Below are positions 1 through 11,502 of a DNA stretch of 64,000 nt, piece after piece. The stretch's first letter is position 1; the number at the start of each line of letters is the position of its first letter. Location: assembly GCA_021229015.1 (NCBI GenBank), contig CM037788.1, positions 44,436,696 through 44,500,695 of the forward strand, in the 5' to 3' direction. The position numbers and the translations under genes are program-made. Source of the stretch: Solen grandis (taxonomy: Eukaryota > Mollusca > Bivalvia > Adapedonta > Solenidae). The notes below the pieces were generated by a model, which saw only the letters and a program-made list of their open reading frames with translations, was not told the origin of the DNA and made no database searches.

Positions 1-1508
1 ACTTTTTTAGCTCAGTAAATACACAGAATATTAGGTATTTCTATGTTATTTTCAGATACAATGTGAGTACAAACTTGAAATAATAATAATTATTATCATA
101 CTGTTATCCTATTGATTTCTTTCCATTACATGGTTTAAGTAAGATCTAAAATCCCCAATTTGTATCCGAGACAAAACTCACCACTTTATTGTACTTATAC
201 AAATGTACAACTACAGATTTATTTTCTTAATAAAGCATTTCAATTTCAGGCTATTTAGTCTAATCATTAAATCAAATGTATTAGAGAAATTTTATACAGA
301 CAATATTTGACCAGTACGTACAATCTTAGCACGAAAGGATCAGTTACAATTATCTGCCTTATATGAATTTCCAGTATACGAAATTGTGTTAGTATGGTAG
401 TTATGGTTGATTCAGATACCATTTCCTTTAAAAGGTTTATCACAATTATGAAGTTTATCAGATCTAGAGGAATTCCAAAAATGACGTCACCGGATGTAAT
501 TTTCTTCTTAACCAGCAAAAGAACAATGATATACCATGTCTTAAACATCTATGTAAAAACATGGCGTGTTATGACGAGGGATATTGAAGTTGGTCGACTT
601 TTGCCGATATTTGCCGAGCCCATTTGGGTTCGTCTACTTCCAGGTATCAGAATTATCATGAAACGTAATTTACTTTGCTAGACCTTGCCTCAAGTTCCAT
701 TAAACTCCTTAGATATAAATTGTTTATTGGTATAAAAGTATAAAATGTTACACAAGGGATTCTTTATACGATCCGAAGTAATGGCATGAACCACTGGCGG
801 ATTCAGAAGTGTGTGTGTGTGTGTGGGGGGGGGGGGGGGAGGGGGTCATTACTCGTTAGAATGCCATATAAATCGCAGTCGGCACTGTAGCTAGTCACTT
901 TCATTGTCACAGCCTAAATGATTTTAATATAGCGTCCAAACCTCAAATTCCTACGGCACTGGGACTATATATACTAACAAGTGACCAAGCATTTAAAATG
1001 TCTATGGTGATGGTACCAAACACGACTACTCTTCGAGAGAGGGAAATACAAATAAAGAAGAGATATTCTGCAAATTCGTAGCTGTTTATTAAAATATGTT
1101 ATCGTCTAACTAAGAAAAATAAAAAAAACTTGTTGACACATTTCTTATCATTAGAGTCTCCATAGAAACATTTGTCCTTGATTTTTTTTTATAATACAAA
1201 CATATTGACAAGAGTTACAAAACGAATCCATGTCTAAATTATATATAATATATATATATATTATTTCTGTTTTATAAGTATCCCAAACAACATGGATGTA
1301 TTATGTAATGGTATTTTTTTTATTTTTTTTTCAGAATTATTTGTTTAATCCTATACATGTACACCAAGAAATTAGCTTTGACTATATAATTATAAATGAG
1401 AACTCTGCTCATTCTAGAACGATGACAATAAAATACCCCAAAATACTACTGTGTCGTCACTGCTACCATTTGTCTTAAGAAATAAAAGAAAGGGCAATAA
1501 CTCTTAAC
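1..1508. other. intergenic, no gene seen
   Basis: AT-rich sequence with short low-complexity tracts: a G run near 827-842 and an AT run near 1245-1262. I see no splice-supported exon, RNA gene or transposon terminus. The short open frames on both strands (near 267-681 and 1296-1478) have no recognisable domain and look like chance. Confidence 0.5.
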
Positions 1509-2212
1509 AAAAGGGCCAAAATGACCCTGTATCATTCACCTGACAATGATTGCTGTGGTATCTAAAGATCTGCCACGGTGACCTACTTTCTGACCCCATG
1601 TGACCCAACTTTTAACTCATTCAAGATTTCATGTAAGCCAACATACTGACCAAGTTATATAAAAGATAGGCTAAAAAATGTCGCTTCTAGAGAAGTCCCA
1701 ATATTTTATTAAGATTTGCACTGTTTACCTACTTTTTGATCCCATGGAACCCATTTAAGAACTTCTCAATTTCATATTAGTTTGTTCCTGATGACACAAG
1801 TTCTATGAAAGTGGGACCAAAATGTGGCCTCTACTGTGCTCACAAATTTTTTTCTAAGACTATTTATTGACTCAACATGACCATCTTTCGAACTAATCTG
1901 AAGTATCATAAAGACAAACATCCTGACCAAGTTTCATGATGATTGGGCCAAAAATGTGGCCCTTAGAGTGTTCACAAGGTTTTCCTAAAATTTGACCAAG
2001 TGACCGAGTTTTTGATCTCACATGATCCGATTTTAAACTCATCTGAGATATTATGTAGACAAATATCCTGACCAAGTTTCGTGAAGACTGGGCCAAAACT
2101 GTGGCCTCTAGAGTGTTTTACAAGCAAATTGCTGAAAACGGAAACGTACAACAAATAAAAATGTGATCACTAAAGCTCACCCTGAGCAAAAGTGCTCAAG
2201 TGAGCTAAAAAT
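1509..2212 (+). mobile_element. old hairpin-ended element, family 1, 145-bp-type core
   Basis: A decayed copy of the dominant repeat family here. The left end near 1509-1550 resembles the GGGCC...GGCCC hairpin followed by TCACCTGA. The core consists of diverged monomers with the 'tgaccaagtttcatgaaga' and 'ggcctctagagtgtt' signatures seen in the clean 145-bp array at 36.46 kb. The right end near 2172-2210 is the palindrome built on GCTCACC...GTGAGC and closes with GCTAAAAA. It lacks coding capacity. Open frames on the minus strand (1893-2154) are translations of the satellite. Confidence 0.7.
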
Positions 2213-2839
2213 CAAGCAAATCAATACATGCCAACAATATGCCCAACAAGACTTGCAAAGTTTAATCAAAATCAGACTAATGGTAGCTGAGAAATAGGGC
2301 AGACGTATCTTGTCTACAGACAGACCGACTGACCTGACTTCAATATTGTCCAATATACTTTGTATCTGGAAATAGAATAAGAATATTAAAATGCATAAAA
2401 GACATACACAAATATGTAGGTATTTGCTTAAATGATAATAGCAAAACATTAAATTATTTTTTTTCTTTGTTCAAGATACGATAAAATTTGTACTGTCTCA
2501 AAAAAGAATATTCAATTACAGGTTGTTTTTCTTCTTCAAAAATACATACAAACCATGTTAAAACCAATTAAAGTTGAATTTAAATGCTATAAAATGTATA
2601 TATTTTAGTATAGATAAAACGGCTATTTTTGTTAATTGTGTATTTTCCATGCATGTTTGAGAGTCTTTCCAACTATTCCTTAGTAGCAATTCATAAGTTA
2701 CAAACTATGATAAAAACATTTTGAAAACAATATTTTGATGTTATTACATTATTTTAAATGTAATCTTTCCAATTATTTTATACAATGATTTGCTCAACAA
2801 AATTAAGCCAACAGTGATTTTTACCGGGAAAAAAGGGCC

Positions 2840-2893
<54 letters not shown>

Positions 2894-4111
2894 TTTAAAT
2901 ATAACTTAGAGTACTTACATGCAAAAATAAAATACAACCGGTTGAAACTTTTTTTTTCAAATATGAGATACTTCAATGTGGACTGAAGAAGCTATGTAAC
3001 CTCTGTGATAATCCACACTATGAGGATCTGAGAGTTAGTGACTTTACCCTCTCGGCCATGGAGAACCCTTAATTATGTATAGTCCTACATTATCAACTTT
3101 ATTTTTGGAATAATAATGGTAGATAGACATGGGGTGACCATTTGTACCAAAAGAACTTTTAACCATTGCTTTTATAAAAAGAATATTGAAATTTTCTGTC
3201 TAGAGTATATAAGGAAAATAGTCTATTCCCTAGTGGTCTCATTTTTTTACTATGCAGACAGTCACAAGGTGAACATTTTAATTTGCCAATGGCTTCCGAG
3301 AAGAATTTAGAAATTTTCTTTACCGAATATACAAGGAAATATACCAACCCTGTAGAGGCATTTTTAAGAAATCAACTTCATATTAGCTATAATGGTAGAC
3401 AGCCTTTTGATGACCATTTGTGCTTAATGAAATTCTGGTCATTTGCTTCATAGAAACATGATCTTGAAATTTTCTATATAGACTGCTAGTCAAGGTACAC
3501 AAGGTAATCCTAATAGCTCACCTTCAGCACATTCTAATCTGTTGAGCTAAAAAGGGGTAAAACTGCCAAAATTGACAGTATCAAAGAAACTGACTGTAGC
3601 AGAAATCTTAACCATCCCAGGAAATTAAGTTGAACAAGAGTTGTTGAAAAGACACATATGCCTCCTTTTGCTCCCCCTACCCCCAAAACTAAAGTAAGCC
3701 AGAATCAAGGATCCCATTTGAACTAATCTGGGTTCATGTTTGACAAAGTGACAACAAAACTGATACAGATTAAAGGGATTATCTACTTTTCATGACAAGT
3801 TTTAGAAAGTAGGATCAAGACAAATACACTGCAGAAAATTTTCAAGATTCAAGGTCATGGCCTTTACCAAGTGACCCCAAAAAAAAATTAAAAAAAATAA
3901 ACATACTTTAAAGATAAAGTAACAGAACAGCATAAATTTAAGTGAGACAGCATCACATTTAATATATTGAGACATACTAGTATATATTTTTTTTTTTGGC
4001 TGAAACTTAAAAGGAAAATGAAAATGAAAGGAGCAAATGAGCCTATCTTTACACTTGAAAGATAATACACACTGCAAAGATATTTTTATAGATATATATA
4101 CCAGTAGCATC
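2213..4111. other. non-coding stretch with repeat fragments
   Basis: No exon seen. It holds an AT microsatellite (about 2845-2891) and a fragment near 2990-3072 ending in 'ctctcggccatggag', which matches the tRNA-Ser-like SINE head found at 61.4 kb. A degraded hairpin-element right end (about 3520-3555, ending GAGCTAAAAAGG) follows, then possible degraded satellite near 3640-3890. The minus-strand open frame at 3802-4140 has no domain. Confidence 0.5.
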
Positions 4112-4115
4112 TTAA

Positions 4116-4340
4116 CCCTTTCCCTCATACAAAAGACCATAGAAAGACCTATGCAAACAGCATAAAACCTGATCAGCCTGCGAGTAACTGATCTGGTTTT
4201 ATACTTTTCGCTGCTCCTCAGTCTTGGAAAATGAGATTTTAATCATTCAATTTGGTAAGGTTTCACTGTGGCTTGCTGCAGATCAGGCTTTATGTGGTAC
4301 CTTTTGATGGCGTAAAATAGTGTATATATGAGGGAAAGGG
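4116..4340 (+). mobile_element. piggyBac-type MITE, copy 1
   Basis: A 225-bp element flanked by TTAA on both sides (4112-4115 and 4341-4344). Its terminal inverted repeats are CCCTTTCCCTCATA and TATGAGGGAAAGGG. TTAA target duplication plus CCC-starting termini is the hallmark of the piggyBac superfamily. The interior can fold through AAACCTGATCAGCCTGC and its partner. It has no coding capacity and would need a transposase in trans. Copies also lie at 5983, 7602 and 27162. Confidence 0.8.
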
Positions 4341-5425
4341 TTAAAAGATGAAAGGGATCAAATATTGTTAAATATCCATTAAAATTGATAAAAGTGTTCA
4401 CTGTAAACCAAAGTATTCACTGGAAAATGCAAAGTCATACAAATCAAAAAGTTCTGGCTGCGGAACAAGTTTTGTGGATAAAGAAGGACGTGGCAGTGTC
4501 AAAGTGTTTACACAAGTGCTGGCAGTGGGAAGAAAACCTTGTTGTATTTCACAAAATGCAAGTGTGGGTTGTATCTTAAAACCCAACACTGGCTCTCCAT
4601 CACAACTTGTTACAAACTGAAGAATGCTTTCAAGTCTTAAGGTTCCTCTTCTTCCAGCTGAAAAAGACATGCAAATTCATACAAGTGTCCATAATAGAAT
4701 TTCCTGAAGATATAATGCACATTCCTCTATGACATTATTAAATGAATTTATCAAAGATTGAGATATTAATTGAAACAATAAAATATTGTAACCCATGCTA
4801 TAAATAGTAGTTTAGTATGCTGCTTTGCTAGCCTGCTATGCCGCGCTTTTATGTGTATATGTACGGTAGTTGTAACTTGTCCAGTAGCTGTGTGACGTCA
4901 TTGTGTATTATTATCCACCGAACTCAATAGTATTTACAACTGCTCAGTGTCATGTATGAGTGAGTGAAAGTTGATGAATGGTCACTATAAGTGCATGCTT
5001 TTAACCTTTCAACTTCTACCGCCAAATCTCACGTCACAATTCTTTAAAACTCTTTCTTTTCCTCCGTAGTTCACTTTTGGTCTTCTTGTTGGAAGGACGG
5101 TCGTGAGACTGTTTCCTTATACAGTATTTGCCTATATATTTTTGATATATACTCCATTTCATCTTGTTCAAATATATCTTCCACGATATATCTTGATATT
5201 TAATTATTATTTCATCAGACATGATCTGGTAAGAGCTTTTCTATGGAAATCTTACTGTTGTTGATATTTAATTGTGAATTGATATAAATACACGATCGTG
5301 TTAATTTGAAATATTTCGATTGTGTAATGTATTTTTATCCCATGTCTTACCTTGCTTTAATTTTTATGTTACAGGCTTTTTCTCTACTCTTTCTTCTACG
5401 TCTGAAGCCAGTATTAAAATTATAT
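4142..5425. repeat. direct repeat A, duplicate of 5983-7266
   Basis: I see no difference between this 1284-bp segment and 5983-7266 (constant offset 1841). It contains most of the MITE and the whole last HECT exon. The homology begins exactly where the second copy emerges from the 100-N gap. That is what a redundant haplotype contig or misjoin gives, rather than an old duplication. Confidence 0.9.
4398..4657 (-). CDS. HECT E3 ligase, last exon (redundant copy)
   Basis: An exact repeat of the terminal exon at 6239-6498. It starts after a TTTTTCAG acceptor and ends with TGA at 4398-4400. It encodes the HECT C-lobe, including GEPVLGF and LPTASTC, with the catalytic cysteine codon at 4512-4514. 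The exon already contains the stop codon, so two tandem copies cannot both be used in one transcript. This copy lies beyond the scaffold gap and next to displaced intron sequence. It is probably an assembly duplicate or an alternative haplotype rather than a second functional exon. Confidence 0.75.
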
Positions 5426-5873
5426 CATGTGTTATCATTGTGTAAAGTCTGAGCCAAATCCAACTAACAGCTTAGGAGGAGTTGCGCTTACAAGCATTTG
5501 ATGCGAAAATACTAAAAAATGGACTATCTCCCCTTTCGGTTCTTGAATCAGAAATTCCTTGCTTCATGCAAATCTACATATCATAAGCTATCATTGTGTA
5601 AAGTTTGACGGACAGGGTGATTCCTATATATACCCCCCCAAACTTTGTTTGCTGGGGGTATAATTAGCTGATATCAGCCATAACCAAACTTGGCCGAGAG
5701 ATAATGTCTATAAACATTGTGATAAAGTTTGAAGATGATTGCTCAGAAAATGAAGGTGATAGAGTGTAAACAAAGTAGTTGTGGACGATGGACATTTATT
5801 GATCCTAAGTACAATTGCTCAGGGGAGCTAATCTTTGTATTTTACAAGAAATAAGTCTTACGTCAAATAAGCC
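5422..5873. repeat. duplicate of 10768-11219 joined to direct repeat A
   Basis: Sequence here matches 10768-11219 at a constant offset of 5346 with no difference seen. It includes the right end of a family 3 hairpin element and the last 12 bp of HECT exon 4 (5862-5873). It joins the preceding segment through a shared ATAT (5422-5425). Compared with the main copy, 7267-10771 (3505 bp, holding HECT exon 5) is missing. Confidence 0.85.
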
Positions 5874-5882
5874 GGGGTATAA

Positions 5883-5982
5883 NNNNNNNNNNNNNNNNNN
5901 NNNNNNNNNNNNNNNNNNNNNNNNNNNNNNNNNNNNNNNNNNNNNNNNNNNNNNNNNNNNNNNNNNNNNNNNNNNNNNNNNN
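5883..5982. other. assembly gap, 100 N
   Basis: Exactly 100 N, a conventional scaffold gap of unknown size. The left contig ends in GGGGTATAA, like the tip of the family 3 element. The right contig begins inside the piggyBac-type MITE. Confidence 0.99.
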
Positions 5983-7266
5983 GAAAGACCTATGCAAACA
6001 GCATAAAACCTGATCAGCCTGCGAGTAACTGATCTGGTTTTATACTTTTCGCTGCTCCTCAGTCTTGGAAAATGAGATTTTAATCATTCAATTTGGTAAG
6101 GTTTCACTGTGGCTTGCTGCAGATCAGGCTTTATGTGGTACCTTTTGATGGCGTAAAATAGTGTATATATGAGGGAAAGGGTTAAAAGATGAAAGGGATC
6201 AAATATTGTTAAATATCCATTAAAATTGATAAAAGTGTTCACTGTAAACCAAAGTATTCACTGGAAAATGCAAAGTCATACAAATCAAAAAGTTCTGGCT
6301 GCGGAACAAGTTTTGTGGATAAAGAAGGACGTGGCAGTGTCAAAGTGTTTACACAAGTGCTGGCAGTGGGAAGAAAACCTTGTTGTATTTCACAAAATGC
6401 AAGTGTGGGTTGTATCTTAAAACCCAACACTGGCTCTCCATCACAACTTGTTACAAACTGAAGAATGCTTTCAAGTCTTAAGGTTCCTCTTCTTCCAGCT
6501 GAAAAAGACATGCAAATTCATACAAGTGTCCATAATAGAATTTCCTGAAGATATAATGCACATTCCTCTATGACATTATTAAATGAATTTATCAAAGATT
6601 GAGATATTAATTGAAACAATAAAATATTGTAACCCATGCTATAAATAGTAGTTTAGTATGCTGCTTTGCTAGCCTGCTATGCCGCGCTTTTATGTGTATA
6701 TGTACGGTAGTTGTAACTTGTCCAGTAGCTGTGTGACGTCATTGTGTATTATTATCCACCGAACTCAATAGTATTTACAACTGCTCAGTGTCATGTATGA
6801 GTGAGTGAAAGTTGATGAATGGTCACTATAAGTGCATGCTTTTAACCTTTCAACTTCTACCGCCAAATCTCACGTCACAATTCTTTAAAACTCTTTCTTT
6901 TCCTCCGTAGTTCACTTTTGGTCTTCTTGTTGGAAGGACGGTCGTGAGACTGTTTCCTTATACAGTATTTGCCTATATATTTTTGATATATACTCCATTT
7001 CATCTTGTTCAAATATATCTTCCACGATATATCTTGATATTTAATTATTATTTCATCAGACATGATCTGGTAAGAGCTTTTCTATGGAAATCTTACTGTT
7101 GTTGATATTTAATTGTGAATTGATATAAATACACGATCGTGTTAATTTGAAATATTTCGATTGTGTAATGTATTTTTATCCCATGTCTTACCTTGCTTTA
7201 ATTTTTATGTTACAGGCTTTTTCTCTACTCTTTCTTCTACGTCTGAAGCCAGTATTAAAATTATAT
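5983..7266. repeat. direct repeat B, main copy of 4142-5425
   Basis: The second member of the 1284-bp direct repeat. It continues without a break into the intron upstream of the last HECT exon, so it is the copy in its natural context. A MITE copy truncated by the gap occupies 5983-6181. The region 6650-7260 upstream of the exon holds no recognisable gene. A 62-codon minus-strand frame at 6875-7063 (also at 5034-5222) has no domain. Confidence 0.9.
6239..6498 (-). CDS. HECT E3 ligase exon 6 (C-lobe, catalytic Cys)
   Basis: The terminal exon of the minus-strand HECT ligase; stop TGA at 6239-6241, acceptor TTTTTCAG before 6498. It enters in phase 1, completing the GCT codon opened by exon 5. 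It encodes about 87 residues: the GRRGTLRLESILQFVT helix, the GEPVLGF strand and GFLPTASTCVNTLTLP. The Cys in TASTC (codon 6353-6355, about residue 603) is the HECT thioester-forming cysteine. A typical aromatic tail with EYFGLQ follows. Position and sequence match the HECT C-lobe, which accepts ubiquitin from E2 and passes it to lysine. Confidence 0.9.
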
Positions 7267-7601
7267 ATCTTCGAAACCCTTGTTCTTATTTGAGACGACC
7301 CCGGGTTACAATATTTTTAGATAAATTCATTGTAAAACTTGACTGCTGATAATAGTTACTTGTATTATATTACTGTACTTGAACAGAATTTGAGCTCTTC
7401 ACTAGTAAGAAGCCAATTCTTTAAGCGAACATAAAATACTAGTTTCTGAAAAAAGAGCAAAAAATCAGTTTTAAATCTGTTTCTTCTACCCTCAAGAACT
7501 TAGAAGCAAGAAATAGCCTGCATCATTAATGTCACAAAGTTTATCTATGCTTGAGCAACTGTCAATCATAATGCTCATTGTGTTAATCTTAAGAAACTGA
7601 A

Positions 7602-7823
7602 CCCTTTCCCTCATACACCCTCAGAAGGTACGACATAAAGCCTGATCTGCAGAAAGTCGCAGTTAAACCTTACTAAATTTAATGGTAAAAACCTTATTTC
7701 CAAATGACTAAGGAGCAGCAAACAGCATAAAACCTGATCAGCCTGCAAGTCACTCGCAGGCTGATCTGGTTTTATGTTGTTCACATAGGGTCATTTTTAT
7801 GGTCTTTTGTATGAGGGAAAGGG
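7602..7823 (-). mobile_element. piggyBac-type MITE, copy 3 (opposite orientation)
   Basis: Bounded by CCCTTTCCCTCATAC and GTATGAGGGAAAGGG. The interior is the reverse complement of copy 1, with the ATAAAGCCTGATCTGCAG end on the left. The TTAA duplication has decayed (CTGAA left, GGTAAG right), so this is an older insertion. Confidence 0.7.
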
Positions 7824-8259
7824 GTAAGGCATTGAATTCTGGTTTAGTATCATGTGGTCTGAGTGTGTTTGTCAAAATATTCAAAGAAGTAAGGCAGCAT
7901 TCTCCTCTGCAAGGAACATGTGTTTTCCTCCATTTTTATATGTGCCCCCCCCCCCCCCCCCACATCTTCCCTTTATGATTATGACAGTTTACACACCATA
8001 TATTGTGCATCATTAGGACTCACAGTTGCACTTAGTGTTATAATATTCTTAACAAAACTGTTCTAACATGTTGTAATTTTATCATTGTTCTATTTATTTT
8101 TTTATGCCAAAAAATAAAGTAAATAAATTAAGAGTAAAATAAATAAAACACATACATTATACATAGTAGAAAAATCCCCTTTTGCTCATATGTGAAATGC
8201 TTAATCATTTGTTAATTAAATCAAGGAAAATGCTGTTCAATACTCCTGCTCATATATAC
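7824..8259. other. HECT intron 5 with a C run
   Basis: Intron sequence containing a C homopolymer near 7947-7962 and no recognisable element. A similar C run followed by (CA)n lies upstream of exon 5 at about 8684-8718. Confidence 0.5.
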
Positions 8260-8434
8260 CTGCTACTTCTCTCAAGTACTTGATGAAGACTCCATAAACC
8301 TCTTTTTCAAATTGAATAGCATTGCTGCCCTCTGCTGAAAACTTCGGTCTCAAGATGTTTAGCAGTCTTTTGAGTGTCAAGGCATGTTCTGATGGGTGCA
8401 GAAGGAATTTCAGTTCCGGAAGTCCAATAAAAAG
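8260..8434 (-). CDS. HECT E3 ligase exon 5
   Basis: A 175-bp exon between a TTTCAG acceptor and a GTATAT donor. It enters in phase 0 and leaves in phase 1, matching exons 4 and 6. It encodes 58 residues with LFIGLPELKFLLHPSEHALT and KYLREVA, a segment linking the HECT N-lobe to the C-lobe. It is the only exon wholly absent from the alternative contig at 4142-5873. Skipping it would join exon 4 (phase 0) to exon 6 (phase 1) and break the frame before the catalytic cysteine. Confidence 0.85.
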
Positions 8435-9050
8435 CTGAAATCAAACAGACATGCAACTATTTCACTGTATATGTTTAAGATACTATTGAAATATGGCTAA
8501 TATGACACTAATAACAACATAATTTACAATGTTTATCATTCTTTAGTTCTAAATTCATTTGAAATATTAAAAGGGGCCATTCATTCATTTGAATACATGT
8601 AAACTAGTTCATATATTGCAAGAATAAACTAGAAATTTGTTTTCTTAGAAAACTGATGCCCCCCAACTCTCTTTTCTTCTCTCCCCCCCCCCCCCCCCCC
8701 CCCCCCACACACACACAGAGTGGCATAGGTACAAGAATCTATTCAAAAGGGTCTGATTTGTTTTGAAAAAGTATTAGATTTACCATGATTTCAGTTATCA
8801 AAACATTTTCTAACTTTGGCAAAAAGTGACATTTAATAGGAATATACGGTATTGTTATTTTTCACATTTACAGAATAACTGAACTAGAAATCTGTACATA
8901 GGACACGGATGCCCCTGCTAAATTGTTTGTTTGATGATACTTATGTCAATGAATATGAAAATCAACTGGAAATATAAGTTATTTTCAAGATCAAACAAGC
9001 ACTATGTTCCTGATCTAAACCAACTGATGTGACATTGACCTTCAAGCTAG

Positions 9051-9212
9051 AGACCAGGCCACGTGTTCTCGAAAATACTTAAGTACAATCTCAGGCTCAA
9101 ATTTGAGTATCATACTCAAATCCCTATAGAAACTAATGGACATAGTTTGAGTATAAGTATAAAAATCATACTTAAGTACTATTTTAATTTTCGAGAACAC
9201 GGGGCCTGGTCT
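9051..9212. mobile_element. 162-bp MITE with about 35-bp TIRs
   Basis: Starts AGACCAGGCC and ends GGCCTGGTCT. The inverted repeat continues inward through the GTGTTCTCGAAAA and TACTTAAGTAC tracts. It is non-coding. No clear target duplication is visible. A diverged relative with ACGTGTTCTC and TTGAGTAC appears on the other strand near 60545-60586. Confidence 0.7.
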
Positions 9213-10039
9213 TTACGCGCAACACAATGTCTTGTCCTAATGATAACATAGATAGCAAAGTTAAAGCTGGGATACAAATTCACAACACACACACTGGGAC
9301 GGGTGTAACAATATAGGCTCATCACCATTTTATAGCAGGGGCATAAAAAGAATAATAAGGATGAGAGGCAACAGGTAAGTCCTGTGTAGCTAGGACACAA
9401 AACATTTACAGCCATTCAACTTCATGCCAAAAGTCACTTTGTTTAAATTCATTTTTTACAACCAGTTTCACCATCCTTTTAACCCAGACAAATTTATTTA
9501 TATGAAATCAAACAAAGGGCAATAACAAAAAAACTATGAAGATCAGAATTAAGGTTCTTGTGCACAGCAATATTGCTTCATTAGGTCTATCCAACTATGA
9601 AGTTTCAAGGTTATATGTCTCATAGTGCACAATGAATGCTCCAGACAAAAATTAAGTATGAAATTTAACAAAAGAAAATAAAATCCATAAGTATGGTGTG
9701 CAGAGTTGCAGTTCTTGTTCATGCCACTTTCCCATCATGAGATATTTCCACCAGTGAAGTTTCAATTTGATAGCTTTTATACTTTTTGATTTTTGCTCCA
9801 GACAAAAAATTAAAGTGACTGTTAACTCTGATAAAAACAATATATATTCCCATTCCCATAAATGTATTAAGAGTTTATAAGCACTCATTTTCTGTCTTTG
9901 ATCAAGTGCCTTCACTGCCGAAGAAATGAAGATGTAAGAAAACAAGAGCATGACATGTTATCAAACTCAACTAAGATATTGTTGTCAAGTAAGCAGAAAT
10001 CTGGCATTTTTCATAATTTAAGGTCCATAACTTGACAAT
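9213..10039. other. HECT intron 4, no gene seen
   Basis: Intron sequence. Stretches near 9500-9660 and 9950-10025 ('aaagggcaataac', 'aggtccataacttgac') read like fragments of satellite-bearing repeats, without recognisable termini. Open frames at 9179-9415 and 9652-9951 on the minus strand have no domain. Confidence 0.4.
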
Positions 10040-10352
10040 ATCAGTGATAGTTTGTTTGGTTTAATGTCCCACTGATAGTATTTCAGACATTTGGAGATGA
10101 TGTCTACTTGAGACAGATATAGTGCTGCCACACTGCAATATCACACCATAGACATGTGGCATGATACCACACCCAGTCACATTATCCTGACACTGGGCCA
10201 ACCAGTCATGCAACTACCCTTATATGCTGAGCGCCAAGCAAGGGAGCTATAACAGTACTAATTTTTACGACTTTTGTATGTCGGGGCTGGGGATCAATCC
10301 CACAACCTCCAATACCGGAGGCGGACGCTCTAACTACTCCGCCACCAGGGAC
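10040..10352 (-). mobile_element. tRNA-derived SINE
   Basis: On the minus strand, a tRNA-like head carries an A box (GTGGCGGAGTAGTTAGAGCG) and a B box (GGGATTGATCCCC). A body with TATAGCTCCCTTGCTTGGCG and a tail ending GACATTAAACCAAACAAAC follow. The body motif recurs at 40.5 kb downstream of another tRNA-like head, so this is a dispersed family. Bivalve SINEs with such a head and a similar tail are known (RUDI/V-SINE-like), but the family name is my inference. Confidence 0.7.
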
Positions 10353-10496
10353 GGTAATATCTGACATAATCTAACTTAATCATGAATATACAGCCATAAA
10401 CATTGTCATAAACCTAAAAAAATGAAAATGCTTAAGTGCAAAAAAGGGAAATCTGGCATTTTTTAATATTAAAAGGGGCATAACTACTGACCTAAC

Positions 10497-11012
10497 CAGA
10501 ACTGTGAGCAAACTCACTAAGGGATACCCCCCGCACACCGCTTAAACCAATAAAAATGGATTATCTCCCCTTTCCATTGTCAAATAAAAAAATCCTGGCT
10601 TCATGCATCTACATATTATGGGCTATCATTGTGTAAAGTCTGAGCCAAATCCAACAAACAGCTTGGAGAGAGTTGCGCTTACAAGCTTGGGATGAGAAAA
10701 AAATGAAAATGGATTATCTTCCCTTTTGGTTGTTGAATCCAAAATTCCTTGCTTCATGCACATCTTCATATCATGTGTTATCATTGTGTAAAGTCTGAGC
10801 CAAATCCAACTAACAGCTTAGGAGGAGTTGCGCTTACAAGCATTTGATGCGAAAATACTAAAAAATGGACTATCTCCCCTTTCGGTTCTTGAATCAGAAA
10901 TTCCTTGCTTCATGCAAATCTACATATCATAAGCTATCATTGTGTAAAGTTTGACGGACAGGGTGATTCCTATATATACCCCCCCAAACTTTGTTTGCTG
11001 GGGGTATAATTA
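10497..11012 (+). mobile_element. hairpin-ended element, family 3
   Basis: The left end has a GTGAG-CAAA-CTCAC hairpin, then GGGATACCCCCC. The core is about three monomers of 145-160 bp (signature 'attgtgtaaagtctgagcc'). The right end is TATATACCCCCCC, a 14-base loop, then GGGGGTATAATT. The distal arm is the reverse complement of ATACCCCC near the left end. It is non-coding. Its right half also appears at 5422-5664. Core monomers without termini lie at 17195-17540. Confidence 0.6.
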
Positions 11013-11207
11013 GCTGATATCAGCCATAACCAAACTTGGCCGAGAGATAATGTCTATAAACATTGTGATAAAGTTTGAAGATGATTGCTCAGAAAATGAA
11101 GGTGATAGAGTGTAAACAAAGTAGTTGTGGACGATGGACATTTATTGATCCTAAGTACAATTGCTCAGGGGAGCTAATCTTTGTATTTTACAAGAAATAA
11201 GTCTTAC

Positions 11208-11347
11208 GTCAAATAAGCCAAGAACATTCAACCCTTCTCGAAGTTTCATCAATGCTGGTGATGATGGTTTAGACATCTGAAACAGCTCCTCTAGTACATC
11301 AGGCGATAGGAATGAAGGCATATTGCCATTCTGGAGAATGCTCAAGG
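11208..11347 (-). CDS. HECT E3 ligase exon 4
   Basis: A 140-bp exon between a TTTACAG acceptor and a GTAAGA donor. It completes the codon left open by exon 3 and ends in phase 0. It encodes ALSILQNGNMPSFLSPDVLE, then a helical segment with LREGLNVLGLFD. The ALSILQNG motif is characteristic of G2E3-like HECT N-lobes as I know that family. The final 12 bp (11208-11219) are duplicated at 5862-5873, where the misplaced contig ends. Confidence 0.85.
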
Positions 11348-11375
11348 CTGTAAATATGACAGAATTTTAATCAAA

Positions 11376-11420
11376 AACAACAAACAGGAGGGACATGATG
11401 GTCCAATATTGCTCACCTAA
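11376..11420 (+). repeat. family 1 left-end relic
   Basis: A degraded copy of the family 1 left terminus: ACAAACAGGAGGGACATGAT with a weakened hairpin, then TTGCTCACCTAAA. No matching right end was identified before the next copy begins at 11503. Confidence 0.45.
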
Positions 11421-11502
11421 ATTCAACTGCTAGAAAGAAAATGCTTAGGTAAAAATAAAATTGCACAAAATATATAGTGGTTAAGAGGCAAAGGGTTAAA
11501 CA

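Noticed and set aside
3802..4140. 112-codon minus-strand frame
   Set aside because: Phe/Leu/Cys-rich translation of AT-rich DNA crossing a MITE end; no recognisable domain.
4385..4579. 64-codon plus-strand frame (also at 6226-6420)
   Set aside because: Antisense shadow of the HECT C-lobe exon, which has clear homology and splice support on the minus strand.
5034..5222. 62-codon minus-strand frame (also at 6875-7063)
   Set aside because: Two copies exist only because the segment is duplicated. No domain, no splice or promoter support.
9051..9212. microRNA-like hairpin
   Set aside because: The long inverted repeat has transposon-like ends and a diverged relative at 60.5 kb, so a MITE is the simpler explanation.
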